Origin: Collinsella sp.
GTDB lineage: Bacteria; Actinomycetota; Coriobacteriia; Coriobacteriales; Coriobacteriaceae
Length of the DNA: 64,000 bases
Assembly: GCA_018380195.1 (NCBI GenBank)
Contig: JAGZUC010000007.1
Span: 14,552-78,551, forward strand
Reading direction: 5' to 3'
Shown here: positions 35,766-43,409 of the stretch, piece by piece
Layout: each line of letters begins with the position of its first letter
Position numbering within the stretch: position 1 is the first letter of the stretch
Program-made: the position numbers and the translations under genes
The notes under the pieces: model-generated
What the model saw: the letters and a program-made list of their open reading frames with translations, nothing else
Databases searched by the model: none
Told to the model about the DNA's origin: nothing

Positions 35766-37631
35766 TTAGCGGCCCTCCTTTGCGCAGACGGATGCTGGGG
35801 CGGTTGGGGCACCTGGGGCGAGCGCGGGCGCTGTGCTCCCCCGCTGGCCCTCAAGCTCCTCGCGGCGCAGCTGCGACTGGCAAATCTCGCGATAGAGCTG
35901 ACAGGTCGCATACAGCTCGTCATGCGTGCCCAGGCCCGCAACCGAGCCGTGGTCGAGTACGCAGATCATGTCGGCATCGCGCACGGTCGAGACGCGCTGG
36001 CTCACGATGACGGTCGTGAGCGGCAGCCCGCCCTCGGCGGCACCGCGCACGCTACGCTCGCGGACGGCATGGCGAAGCGCCGCGTCGGTCTTAAAGTCGA
36101 GCGCCGAGGCAGAATCGTCCATGATCAGGACCTGTGGCGAGCCCACCAGGGCACGCGCGATGGTCAGGCGCTGGCGCTGGCCACCGCTAAAGTTCTTGCC
36201 GCCCGCCTCGACCGGGGCATCAAGCCCCTGCGACTTGTTGCGCACGAACTCGCTCGCCTGCGCCATATCGAGCGCTGCCCAGAGCTCCTCGTCGGTCGCC
36301 GACTCGTCACGCCAGGTCAGGTTGCTGCGGATGGTGCCGCTCACCAGCGACGCTCGCTGCGGAACGGTCGCGACCACGTGGCGCAGCTGGTCGAGCGGCC
36401 AAGTGCGCACGTCGGTACCCATCACGCTCACGCTGCCGGTGCCCGCATCGTACAGGCGCGGGATGAGCGAGACGAGCGTGGACTTGCCGCTGCCCGTGCC
36501 GCCGATAATGCCGAGCGTTTTGCCCAGCGGCAGCTCCAGGGTCACATCGTCGACGGCGTTGGCAGCGCCCGCGCCAAACGAAAAACTCGCATGGTCAAAG
36601 CTCAGCGCGGAGACCAGAACAGCGCCACCCGCCAGGTCGCTCGGCTCGGGCAGCGCGACCGGCTGGTTGCCCTCGTCGGTGATGCTCGGCACGCAATTGA
36701 GCACCTCGTTGATACGTGACGCACTGGCGCTCGCCTTGGTAAAAACCACGACCAGGTTGGCGACGTACACGATGGAGGTCAGGGTCTGCGTCATGTAGTT
36801 CACAAACGCCATGACCTGACCCTGCGTGAGCTCGCCCACGTTGACCTGGATGCCGCCCACCCACAGGATGGCGCACACGCCCAGGTTCATCACGAGAAAC
36901 GTGACAGGGTTGAGAATCGAGGAGAGCTTGCCCACCGCGATGGCAGTATTGGCCTGGTCATCGGCGGCTTGGGCAAAGCGCTCGCGCTCGTAGTCCTCGC
37001 GCACGAAGGCGCGAACCACGCGAGCGCCCGAAAGCCCCTCGCGGCAAATGAGCGCAATGCGGTCGAGCTTTGCCTGCAGCTGCTTGTAGTACGGAATGCA
37101 GCGCGCCATGACAAACCAAAACACCAGGCCGATGGCGGGCGTGCAAATCAAAAAGATAATACCGAGTTTAAGGTCGATGGCGAGAGCCGCGACCATGGAG
37201 CCCACCGCCAGGAAGGGCCAGCGGATGAGCATGCGCACGCCCAACGCCACGGCCAGCTGCACCTGGTTGACGTCGTTGGTGATGCGTGTGATGAGCGACG
37301 GCGTGCCAAAGCGATCGAGCTCGGCATAGCTCAGCTTATTGATGTGCCCATAGAGCGCGCCGCGAATATCGGTGCCCATGCCCTGCGAGGTGAGCGCCGC
37401 CATCTTTTGGCAGACGAGCGTAAACGAGATGCCGATCACAGCCATGGCGCCAAGCAGCATACCGTAGTGGACGACGGCATTCACATCGTGCGCGCCGATG
37501 CCCTTATCGATCATCTGGGCAATCACCAGCGGCGTCAGCAGGTCGAATACCACTTCGATCAGCTTGCACGCAGGGCCAATCACCATATACCGGCGAAACT
37601 TACCGCCAAAACGCCTGAGCAACTCAATCAT
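35766..37631 (-). CDS. ABC exporter half-transporter, degenerate ATPase half
   Basis: A 621-residue half-transporter, first gene of the pair. The ATPase has Walker A IGGTGSGKST and signature NFSGGQRQR, but Walker B reads LIMDDSASA: Asp replaces the catalytic Glu. In heterodimeric exporters this half holds ATP at the non-hydrolysing site and supplies the good signature to the partner. ATG 37631 with GGGAG upstream is preferred to the TTG at 37664. Confidence 0.93.
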   Translation of the reverse strand: MIELLRRFGGKFRRYMVIGPACKLIEVVFDLLTPLVIAQMIDKGIGAHDVNAVVHYGMLLGAMAVIGISFTLVCQKMAALTSQGMGTDIRGALYGHINKLSYAELDRFGTPSLITRITNDVNQVQLAVALGVRMLIRWPFLAVGSMVAALAIDLKLGIIFLICTPAIGLVFWFVMARCIPYYKQLQAKLDRIALICREGLSGARVVRAFVREDYERERFAQAADDQANTAIAVGKLSSILNPVTFLVMNLGVCAILWVGGIQVNVGELTQGQVMAFVNYMTQTLTSIVYVANLVVVFTKASASASRINEVLNCVPSITDEGNQPVALPEPSDLAGGAVLVSALSFDHASFSFGAGAANAVDDVTLELPLGKTLGIIGGTGSGKSTLVSLIPRLYDAGTGSVSVMGTDVRTWPLDQLRHVVATVPQRASLVSGTIRSNLTWRDESATDEELWAALDMAQASEFVRNKSQGLDAPVEAGGKNFSGGQRQRLTIARALVGSPQVLIMDDSASALDFKTDAALRHAVRERSVRGAAEGGLPLTTVIVSQRVSTVRDADMICVLDHGSVAGLGTHDELYATCQLYREICQSQLRREELEGQRGSTAPALAPGAPTAPASVCAKEGR

Positions 37632-37739
37632 AAAAAGGCGCTCCCTATCATCATTCACACTCAATTCGAACCATGATAGTACTGTCGCCCTAGAGCATGC
37701 GTAAACAACGAGTCATTTCTGGCGAGATTCAAGAGCAGG

Positions 37740-37808
37740 TCAATCGCCTGATATACTTACCTTAGTGCTACCAAGTTGAGCCGCCGACCCTTGAAATGAG
37801 GTGCCGAG
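37740..37808 (+). promoter_or_regulatory. Promoter and leader of surface-protein copy 1
   Basis: GATATACTTACC (a -10-like TATACT) and the following leader to the start are almost identical to 39086-39151 in front of copy 2, so both copies carry the same promoter. GAGGTG precedes the ATG. Confidence 0.6.
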
Positions 37809-38851
37809 ATGAACGACATTCTCGCAAGAAGAGCAAGACGAGCAACCATGGGCATCGCCCTTTCCCTGGCACTTGCCGCGGGAATCGCCCCAGCAACGGC
37901 GATAGCGGCAGAAACCAACTCCCCTGTCGATGCAGTTGTCCTGCAGACGGCGGCCTCGAGCGAAACCGCGGCCACCGAAAAAGACAAGGCGTATGCAGCC
38001 ATGCAGGAAGCGCTCAAAAACCTCGAAGCCGCACAAAACGCCGCAAGTCCAGAGAAAATTGCGAGATTCAATGATGACATTGCCCGTTTTCAAGAGTTCC
38101 GCGAAAAGATGGTGGCGCAAGCCGCCGAAGAGAGGGAACTCCTTCCCGCCATGCAAGCGAACGTCGATGCTGCCCAAGCCAAATACGACGGGGCCATCAA
38201 CCGGGTAAGCGAGCTCCAGGCAGAATTAGACAAAAAACTTGAGATGCTTAAGACACTCGAAGCACTCGGCTACGAGGAGTTTGTCGAAACTACTAAACAG
38301 CAAATAAGGCAGTTGCAAAATGAGATGGTAGGGGCGAAATCGTATGTAGGCCATTGCGAAACGGAGCTAAGAGAGTGCCAGCGCTGCCTCAGAAGTCAGG
38401 AAGGACGAGTTAATGACTGTGAACGTTCTGCAGAGAATATAAAGCCCATAGCGACCAGTTCATAGCCTGGCGAGATACGCTCCTCGACAATTTGAAAAAA
38501 GCGCAAACGGCCCATGACGACGCCTGCAAGGCATACGAAGAGGCGAAAGCCGCAGCAGATAAGGCCGCCTCGCCCGAGATAACGCAACCGACCGAGACAA
38601 CGCCTCCCTCCGGCTCGGCGCAACCGGCCGAGACGGCACAGCCCACCGGCTCGCCCGCGACCGGCAAAAACACCACGCCAAGCTCCACCAAGCAAGCGAA
38701 CTCGAGCAACGGCAAGCAAGCGAACACGACCACCGACAAGCTCGCAAACACAGGCGACACAACGCCAAGCGCAATCGCGCTAGCAGGAATCGCCGCCGCG
38801 GGACTCGGCATAACCGCCACAGCCACCCGCCGTATCAAGAACTCAAAATAG
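37809..38851 (+). pseudogene. LANTG coiled-coil surface protein, copy 1, broken by a frameshift
   Basis: Reading frame 37809-38465 encodes a signal peptide and a helical coiled-coil region, then stops. The rest (coiled-coil end, Pro/Thr spacer, LANTGD sorting signal, membrane helix, basic tail) continues in another frame to 38851. Alignment to copy 2 places a single-base loss near 38432-38440: restoring one base gives EEYKAHSDQF..., parallel to EEVKAHIDEE in copy 2. As sequenced, the product would be secreted but not wall-anchored. It could be a true decay, a phase-variable event or a sequencing error. Confidence 0.88.
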
Positions 38852-38898
38852 CTGCCAGCGGTTATTGTCTTCGCCAATCCGCAAGCCAAGAGACAAAA

Positions 38899-38938
38899 AG
38901 AGACCCGTTTCCCCAACCCAGGGAAACGGGCCTCTTTA
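38899..38938 (+). terminator. Terminator after surface-protein copy 1
   Basis: CCCGTTTCCC (38904-38913) pairs with GGGAAACGGG (38921-38930) and is followed by CCTCTTTA. The same terminator follows copy 2. Confidence 0.8.
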
Positions 38939-39017
38939 CTTGAAAAAACAAATGGTAATGCCGCCGTCTCTTGAACCACGCAGCCATCAATGCCCAGACA
39001 ACACCAGCAAGCCGCGT
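38928..39017. repeat. Direct repeat R, copy 1
   Basis: Sequence from the terminator right arm through GCCGCCGTCTCTTGAACCAC to the CCAGCAAGC block. It recurs at 40227-40334 and 42588-42692 and marks the ends of tandemly duplicated units. Confidence 0.8.
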
Positions 39018-39151
39018 TCCTTAAGGGATAGATTTAATGGCTGTTAATCAAGGGGTATACGTGCACGCCCGATCAATGGCGGGCAAACCGCCTGATATAC
39101 TTACATTAGTGCTACCATGTTAGCCGCCGACCCTTGAAATGAGGTGCCGAG

Positions 39152-40150
39152 ATGAACGACATTCTCGCAAGAAGAGCAAAACGAGCAACTATGGGCATCG
39201 CCCTTTCCGTGGCGCTTGTCACAGGAATCGCCCCCGCAACGGCGATCGCGGCAGAAGCCAGCGCTCCCATCGATGCAGTTGCCCTGCAGTCGGAAGATGC
39301 GGCCGCCGCAAAAGAAAAAGCGCATGCGGCCATGCAGGAAGCGCTCAAAAAACTCAAAGCAGCGGAGGACGCCGCAAGTCCCAAGAGAATTGCGGGAATC
39401 AATAATATGATTGCCAGTGATCAAGAGCTCCGCGACATTATGCTGGCGCATGCCGCCGAATGTAGGGAACTCCTTCCCGCCATGCAAGCGAACGTCGATG
39501 CAGCCCAAGCCAAATACGACGAGGCCAGCAACCTGGTAAGCAGCCTTCAGGCAAAATTAGAGGCACTTAAGGCACTCGGCGACGAGGCGCCCAGCGAAGC
39601 TATTAAACAGTTGCGCTCCGAAATCATGGCGGCAAAATTGCAAGAAGAGTCTTGCAAAACGACGCTTGACAGCTACCAACGCCGCCTCGAAAGCCAGGAA
39701 AGACAGGTTCAGAGATTCGAAAGTGCGGCGGAGGAAGTCAAAGCCCACATCGACGAGGAAACAGCCAAGCGAGATGCGCTCCTCGACAATTTGGATAAGG
39801 CGCAAGCGGCATATGACGACGCCTGCAAGGCATACGAAGAGGCGAAAGCCGCGGCAGACAAGACCACCTCGCCCGAGATAACGAAACCTGCCGAGACAGT
39901 GCCTCCCTCCGGCTCAACGCAACCCGCCGAGGCGACACCGCCCGTTGCCTCACCTGCAACCGGCAAAGACGCCCTACCAAGCTCCACCAAGCAGGCGAAC
40001 TCGAGCAGCAGCAAGCAAGCAAATACGACCGCCGGCAAGCTCGCAAACACGGGTGACACAGCACCGAGCGCAATCGCACTCGCAGGAATCGCCGCCGCAG
40101 GCCTCGGAATAACCGCCACGGGTGTACGCCGCCTCAAGAACTCAAAATAG
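39152..40150 (+). CDS. LANTG-anchored coiled-coil surface protein, copy 2
   Basis: A 332-residue secreted protein. Signal peptide (residues about 1-33, ending TAIAAEA), two long helical coiled-coil stretches rich in Ala, Glu, Lys and Gln (about 50-240), a Pro/Thr/Ser spacer (about 245-300), then LANTGD, a hydrophobic helix and a RRLKNSK tail for sortase anchoring. ATG 39152 follows GAGGTGCCG. Tandem duplicate of the broken gene before it. The fold suggests a rod that carries the N-terminus off the wall; function unknown. Confidence 0.88.
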   Translation: MNDILARRAKRATMGIALSVALVTGIAPATAIAAEASAPIDAVALQSEDAAAAKEKAHAAMQEALKKLKAAEDAASPKRIAGINNMIASDQELRDIMLAHAAECRELLPAMQANVDAAQAKYDEASNLVSSLQAKLEALKALGDEAPSEAIKQLRSEIMAAKLQEESCKTTLDSYQRRLESQERQVQRFESAAEEVKAHIDEETAKRDALLDNLDKAQAAYDDACKAYEEAKAAADKTTSPEITKPAETVPPSGSTQPAEATPPVASPATGKDALPSSTKQANSSSSKQANTTAGKLANTGDTAPSAIALAGIAAAGLGITATGVRRLKNSK

Positions 40151-40194
40151 CCGCCAGAGCATACCATCTTCGCCAATCCACAAACCCAGAGACA

Positions 40195-40236
40195 AAAGAG
40201 GCCCGTTTCCCCAACCCAGGGAAACGGGCCTCTTTA
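40195..40236 (+). terminator. Terminator after surface-protein copy 2
   Basis: AGGCCCGTTTCCC (40199-40211) pairs with GGGAAACGGGCCT (40219-40231), followed by CTTTAA. Confidence 0.85.
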
Positions 40237-40334
40237 ACTGCAAAATCCAAGCAACAGCACCGCCGTCTCTTGAACCACGTAGCCATCAATGCCCAGGCAA
40301 CGCCAGCAAGCAGCACAAAACACGGGATTCAATT
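40227..40334. repeat. Direct repeat R, copy 2
   Basis: Close match to 38928-39017 and to 42588-42692. Similarity to copy 3 ends at CACGGGATT, exactly where the IstB fragment begins, so this is a junction of inserted DNA. Confidence 0.8.
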
Positions 40335-40575
40335 CTGCAGCTTGCGCCGTTGAACTCCACGAGCCTGCCCGTGTAGACGAGCCTGTCCACGACAGCCGCC
40401 GCCATCTTGTCGTCGCCGAACACGGTCACCCACTTGCTGAACTCTATGTTGGCCGTGACGATCATGCTCTGCCTGCCCTCCGGCACCGACATCACCTGGA
40501 ACAGCAGCCTCGCGCCCTCGATGTCCAGCGGCACGTAGCCCTGCTCGTCCAGGATGAGGAGTTCGCGGCGGGGGC
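40286..40575 (-). pseudogene. IS21-family IstB helper ATPase, C-terminal fragment
   Basis: In one minus-strand frame (internal from about 40575) the sequence reads LLILDEQGYVPLDIEGARLL, then IVTANIEFSKW, FGDDKMAAAVVDRL and GASCRI, which are the Walker B and C-terminal motifs of IstB. The N-terminal half with the Walker A is missing and no IstA is nearby. The tail runs into direct repeat R. This is a remnant of an IS21-type insertion, not an active element. Confidence 0.82.
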
Positions 40576-40629
40576 GACGCTCTCCGGGCTGCTGCCGCGC
40601 ATCTCGCGGCGTAGAAAGGAGTGAGTACC

Positions 40630-40884
40630 ATGACCAGCGCGAAGAAGATTTACCTCGCCGTGGCGGGCGGGCTTATTGCCGCGGGCATCGTTCTCGCGGG
40701 CATCGGCTTTATCGCCTCGGGCCGCGATCAGGCCGTGTTCACGACCCAAATCGACATGCGTGACAACACCATCGTGCTCGGCGGCGTCGAGGTGGACGAA
40801 CCCGAGGGCATCCCGTTCATCAGCCGGCTCGCCATTCTTGGCGAGATCGACACCTCCGACGTCGCCGACCCCGCCGCGCCCTAG
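40630..40884 (+). CDS. Small membrane protein, possibly the truncated start of a DUF4097-type protein
   Basis: An 84-residue protein with one N-terminal helix (residues about 7-28, IYLAVAGGLIAAGIVLAGIG) and a short exported tail ending DVADPAAP. AAAGGAG is 8 bases before ATG 40630. The helix followed by FTTQIDMRDN suggests the beginning of a longer DUF4097-like wall protein cut short here; this is tentative. It is flanked by fragments of other genes. Confidence 0.55.
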   Translation: MTSAKKIYLAVAGGLIAAGIVLAGIGFIASGRDQAVFTTQIDMRDNTIVLGGVEVDEPEGIPFISRLAILGEIDTSDVADPAAP

Positions 40885-40916
40885 GCGCAACGAGCCCGGG
40901 CACTCCGTCCGCTAAT

Positions 40917-41048
40917 TTGATCGAGATGGATCGCTCCTACTACGCGAGCATTGAGGTCGGGCAGCGCAATGTCAGCCTTTCAAATCTCAAGAAGATTACC
41001 GACGGCTTTCACATCACCATTTCGGAGCTCATGCGCGGTGTCGAGTAG
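40917..41048 (+). pseudogene. XRE-family helix-turn-helix regulator, C-terminal fragment
   Basis: In frame to a TAG at 41046-41048 the sequence encodes MDRSYYASIEVGQRNVSL followed by LKKITDGFHITISELMRG, the recognition helix and end of a Cro/cI-type domain. The first half is missing and no start codon with a ribosome site exists. A gene remnant. Confidence 0.75.
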
Positions 41049-41084
41049 ATGATTCTCATCTGACTTGGCTCGTTCATGTTTAAT

Positions 41085-41165
41085 CTGTCTCGTTAACCGA
41101 AATATGCAAATCTGGTTAATCAAAAAAGAAAAATCTGGTTAAATGAAAACAGTAAATTTAGTTAA
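41085..41165 (+). repeat. Iteron-like array, four copies with 23-bp period
   Basis: AAATCTGGTTAA occurs at 41108-41119 and 41131-41142, AAATTTAGTTAA at 41154-41165, and a weaker copy (8 of 12) at 41085-41096. Steps are exactly 23 bases. The array ends 15 bases before the ATPase start, so it lies in its promoter or leader. Confidence 0.85.
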
Positions 41166-41180
41166 ACGCGCTGATAAACA

Positions 41181-42458
41181 ATGGTGAAAAATATGCCAAA
41201 AAAGTACTACACTCGAATTATCGAAACTGAGCTCGACCAGATGCTAGGAATATTCGGTGCCGTTCTCATCGAAGGACCGAAATGGTGTGGAAAGACAACC
41301 ACAGCCGGGACCCGTGCGGCGTCCAGGCTCCTCCTCATGGACCCGTCGCGCAACTTCGAGAATCGCTTGCGTGCCGAGACGGACCCGGCGCTTGCCGTTT
41401 CCGGCGAGGTGCCGCGGCTGATCGACGAATGGCAGGAGGTTCCGAAACTTTGGGACGCGGCACGGTTTGAGTGCGACAACCGCGGCGGCGAGCCTGGCCA
41501 GTTCATATTTACGGGGTCGGCGACACCGCGAGACAATGAGCGGCCGATGCACAGTGGCGCTGGAAGGTTCGCTAAATTGCGCATGGACACCATGACGCTT
41601 TTCGAACTTGGGAAATCTAGCGGTGCGGTTAAGCTGTCGGGCATCATTTCTGGCGAAAAGTTCAGGGGCGCCTTCGGATCGATGGGTTCTGCCGAGATCG
41701 CCGAGCGCATCGTTTGCGGTGGATGGCCGGCGTCGATTGGGCGTGACGCGCGAATTGCGTCCGCGACGGCAAAACGATATATCGAGATAGTCGCTGAGGA
41801 AGACATCCCCCGCGTCGATGGCTCTCGACGAGATCCTGAGAAAGTGAAAGCCGTCATCGCGTCGTTGGCGCGCAACGAATCCACTCTTGCGACGCTCAAG
41901 ACGCTTGTGGCCGATTTGGGTGGCGACGTATCGAGACAAACAGCGGCATCATACATATCCCTTCTTAGCAGATTGAGTTTCGTCTGCGATATCCCCGCAT
42001 GGAATCCCGCGATGAGATCTCCGGTGCATCTGAGGGAGGCGCGTAAGCATCATCTTGCCGACCCGTCGCTTGCAGCGGCTGCGCTCGGGGCGACTGTGGA
42101 GACGTTGTTGTCAGACTTCAAGACACTTGGGCTGCTTTTCGAATCGTTGGCGCTCCATGATCTATGGGTCTATGCGAGGGCAAACGGAATGGGCCTTTAT
42201 CACTATCACGATTCCCGCGATCTTGAGGTCGACGCTGTCATAGCGGCTCCAGGTGGGATGTGGATTCCCGTTGAGGTCAAGCTCAGTTCCGCTCAAATCG
42301 AAGAGGCATCTGACAATCTTGTTGCCGTCGAAGAGCGGATGGTTGCTGCCGGAAACACCCCGCCGGTTTCTAAAGTAGCGATTATTGGATTTGGTTCACA
42401 AGCCTATGTTACCGACCGCGGCGTCCAAGTTGTTCCATTGGACGTTCTCGCACCGTAA
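41181..42458 (+). CDS. AAA ATPase with DUF4143, second locus
   Basis: A 425-residue ATPase of the same broad family as the one at 9560 but not a close copy. Walker A is GPKWCGKTT near residue 33, Walker B PRLIDEWQEVP, then TGSATPRD as sensor, a winged-helix segment and a C-terminal restriction-endonuclease-like part (LEVDAVIAAPGGMWIPVEVK, E-x-D...E-x-K) typical of DUF4143. The first ATG (41181) and the one at 41193 both lack a clear ribosome site. It lies in a patch of inserted DNA of lower GC. Confidence 0.85.
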   Translation: MVKNMPKKYYTRIIETELDQMLGIFGAVLIEGPKWCGKTTTAGTRAASRLLLMDPSRNFENRLRAETDPALAVSGEVPRLIDEWQEVPKLWDAARFECDNRGGEPGQFIFTGSATPRDNERPMHSGAGRFAKLRMDTMTLFELGKSSGAVKLSGIISGEKFRGAFGSMGSAEIAERIVCGGWPASIGRDARIASATAKRYIEIVAEEDIPRVDGSRRDPEKVKAVIASLARNESTLATLKTLVADLGGDVSRQTAASYISLLSRLSFVCDIPAWNPAMRSPVHLREARKHHLADPSLAAAALGATVETLLSDFKTLGLLFESLALHDLWVYARANGMGLYHYHDSRDLEVDAVIAAPGGMWIPVEVKLSSAQIEEASDNLVAVEERMVAAGNTPPVSKVAIIGFGSQAYVTDRGVQVVPLDVLAP

Positions 42459-42587
42459 CGCTGCGGGCGAAGTGAAATCGACGCATCTTTTAGATTTCTT
42501 CAATTTGTGCGTAAACCAACAATGCCGTAATTACGCTATGTCGTTAGTGCGAACATCGCATCTTCAGTAGTCGAAGCTCGTTCGCAA

Positions 42588-42692
42588 ACGGACCTCTTTA
42601 CTTGCAAAAAAGGAGACAGCACCGCCGTCTCATGAACCACGTGGCCACCGCGCTCCCGGCAACGCCAGCAAGCAGCACAAAGCACGGGATTA
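42588..42692. repeat. Direct repeat R, copy 3
   Basis: Matches 40227-40334 from ACCTCTTTA to GCACGGGATT. Its position after the ATPase suggests that 40337-42587 was inserted into, or replaced, a third surface-protein unit. Confidence 0.75.
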
Positions 42693-42738
42693 AATTATTC
42701 AGATAAATGCGCCTTTACGGGTGATTTTTGGACGATTT

Positions 42739-42833
42739 GGCCCGGCCGGCGGCACGATATTTGGTAGTCGAGCGATCCCGCAGGCGCAGCCGAGGACCAG
42801 CGAGACACCAAATGCCTCGCCGCCGGCCGGGCC
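42739..42833. repeat. Inverted repeat E
   Basis: 15-base perfect arms GGCCCGGCCGGCGGC (42739-42753) and 42819-42833, with an inner ATTTGGT (42759) / ACCAAAT (42807) pairing. It lies just beyond the SRP RNA terminator. Confidence 0.8.
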
Positions 42834-42852
42834 ATGTCGCGGTAACAAAAAA

Positions 42853-42964
42853 GCGCCCGTGCGCTCGATGGATTCGGATGCCCGACAGAGGCTCCTTATG
42901 GCTGCTTCCTTCCGGACCTGACCAGATTCGGAACATGTCGTCATCCGAACCCATCGAACGCGCT
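42853..42964 (-). ncRNA. ffs: Signal recognition particle RNA (small bacterial type)
   Basis: On the minus strand the sequence holds the invariant apical part GGTCAGGTCCGGAAGGAAGC followed by AGCC. The ends pair: CGATGGGTTCGGATG with CATCCGAATCCATCG, leaving a long hairpin of about 100 bases. GCGCACGGGCGC and TTTTTT (42846-42852) downstream give a terminator, and GATATACC about 15 bases upstream a possible -10. It binds Ffh and targets nascent membrane proteins. Ends are estimated to a few bases. Confidence 0.95.
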
Positions 42965-43016
42965 AGGCGCTCGGTATATCTTACCTGCTCCCGCCCGATG
43001 GGGCAAGATAGCTAAT

Positions 43017-43094
43017 TTGGAACGGGGCTTTTTGACCGCTTTTTGACTACTCGGGCAATCAGATCGACAAGTAGCCAAAATAGCCCCGTTCCAA
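43017..43094. repeat. Inverted repeat F
   Basis: Arms TTGGAACGGGGCT (43017-43029) and AGCCCCGTTCCAA (43082-43094) are perfect complements around a 52-base centre with an inner GACTACT/AGTAGCC pairing. Confidence 0.8.
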
Positions 43095-43114
43095 AAAGAC
43101 TGGTCTGACGCTGC

Positions 43115-43274
43115 GCCACGAAAAGGGCCTATCTACTACGTTTTGGTCGCAGGGGTCAACCATGGCGTGCTTTTTCGAAAAGCGGCAAGCTCTCTACCTG
43201 CTGTTTTTATTTCCCAAATTCCGGGATGGTCGAGGGCACCCGGTTAAACGTAGTAGATGGTCGCCTTTCGTGGC
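43115..43274. repeat. Inverted repeat G
   Basis: Arms 43115-43143 and 43246-43274 match at about 25 of 29 positions; the inner 13 (ATCTACTACGTTT) and outer 9 are perfect. The centre of about 100 bases has no gene. Confidence 0.75.
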
Positions 43275-43328
43275 AGGCGGTCCGGCTCGAGACCCAAGGT
43301 AGCCAACCTCGAATGGCCATTCTCGAAT

Positions 43329-43391
43329 TTGCGGTGGAATACGGACCGAATTGGCACCTTAAAGGCAAAAACACTCCGTATTTCACCGCAA
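43329..43391. repeat. Inverted repeat of the TTGCGGTGGAATA family, copy 2
   Basis: 17-base arms (43329-43345, 43375-43391) match at 16, with the same G-T wobble position as copy 1 (19957). The distal stem differs from copy 1 on both sides (ACGGA/TCCGT here, AGTTCCT/AGGAACT there). The loop shares TTAAAGGCAAAAAC with copy 1's GTAAAGGCACAAAC. Confidence 0.85.
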
Positions 43392-43409
43392 CTTATAGAG
43401 AGATGGGTT

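Noticed and set aside
40286..40575. Active IS21 element
   Set aside because: Only the C-terminal part of IstB is present; IstA and element ends are missing.
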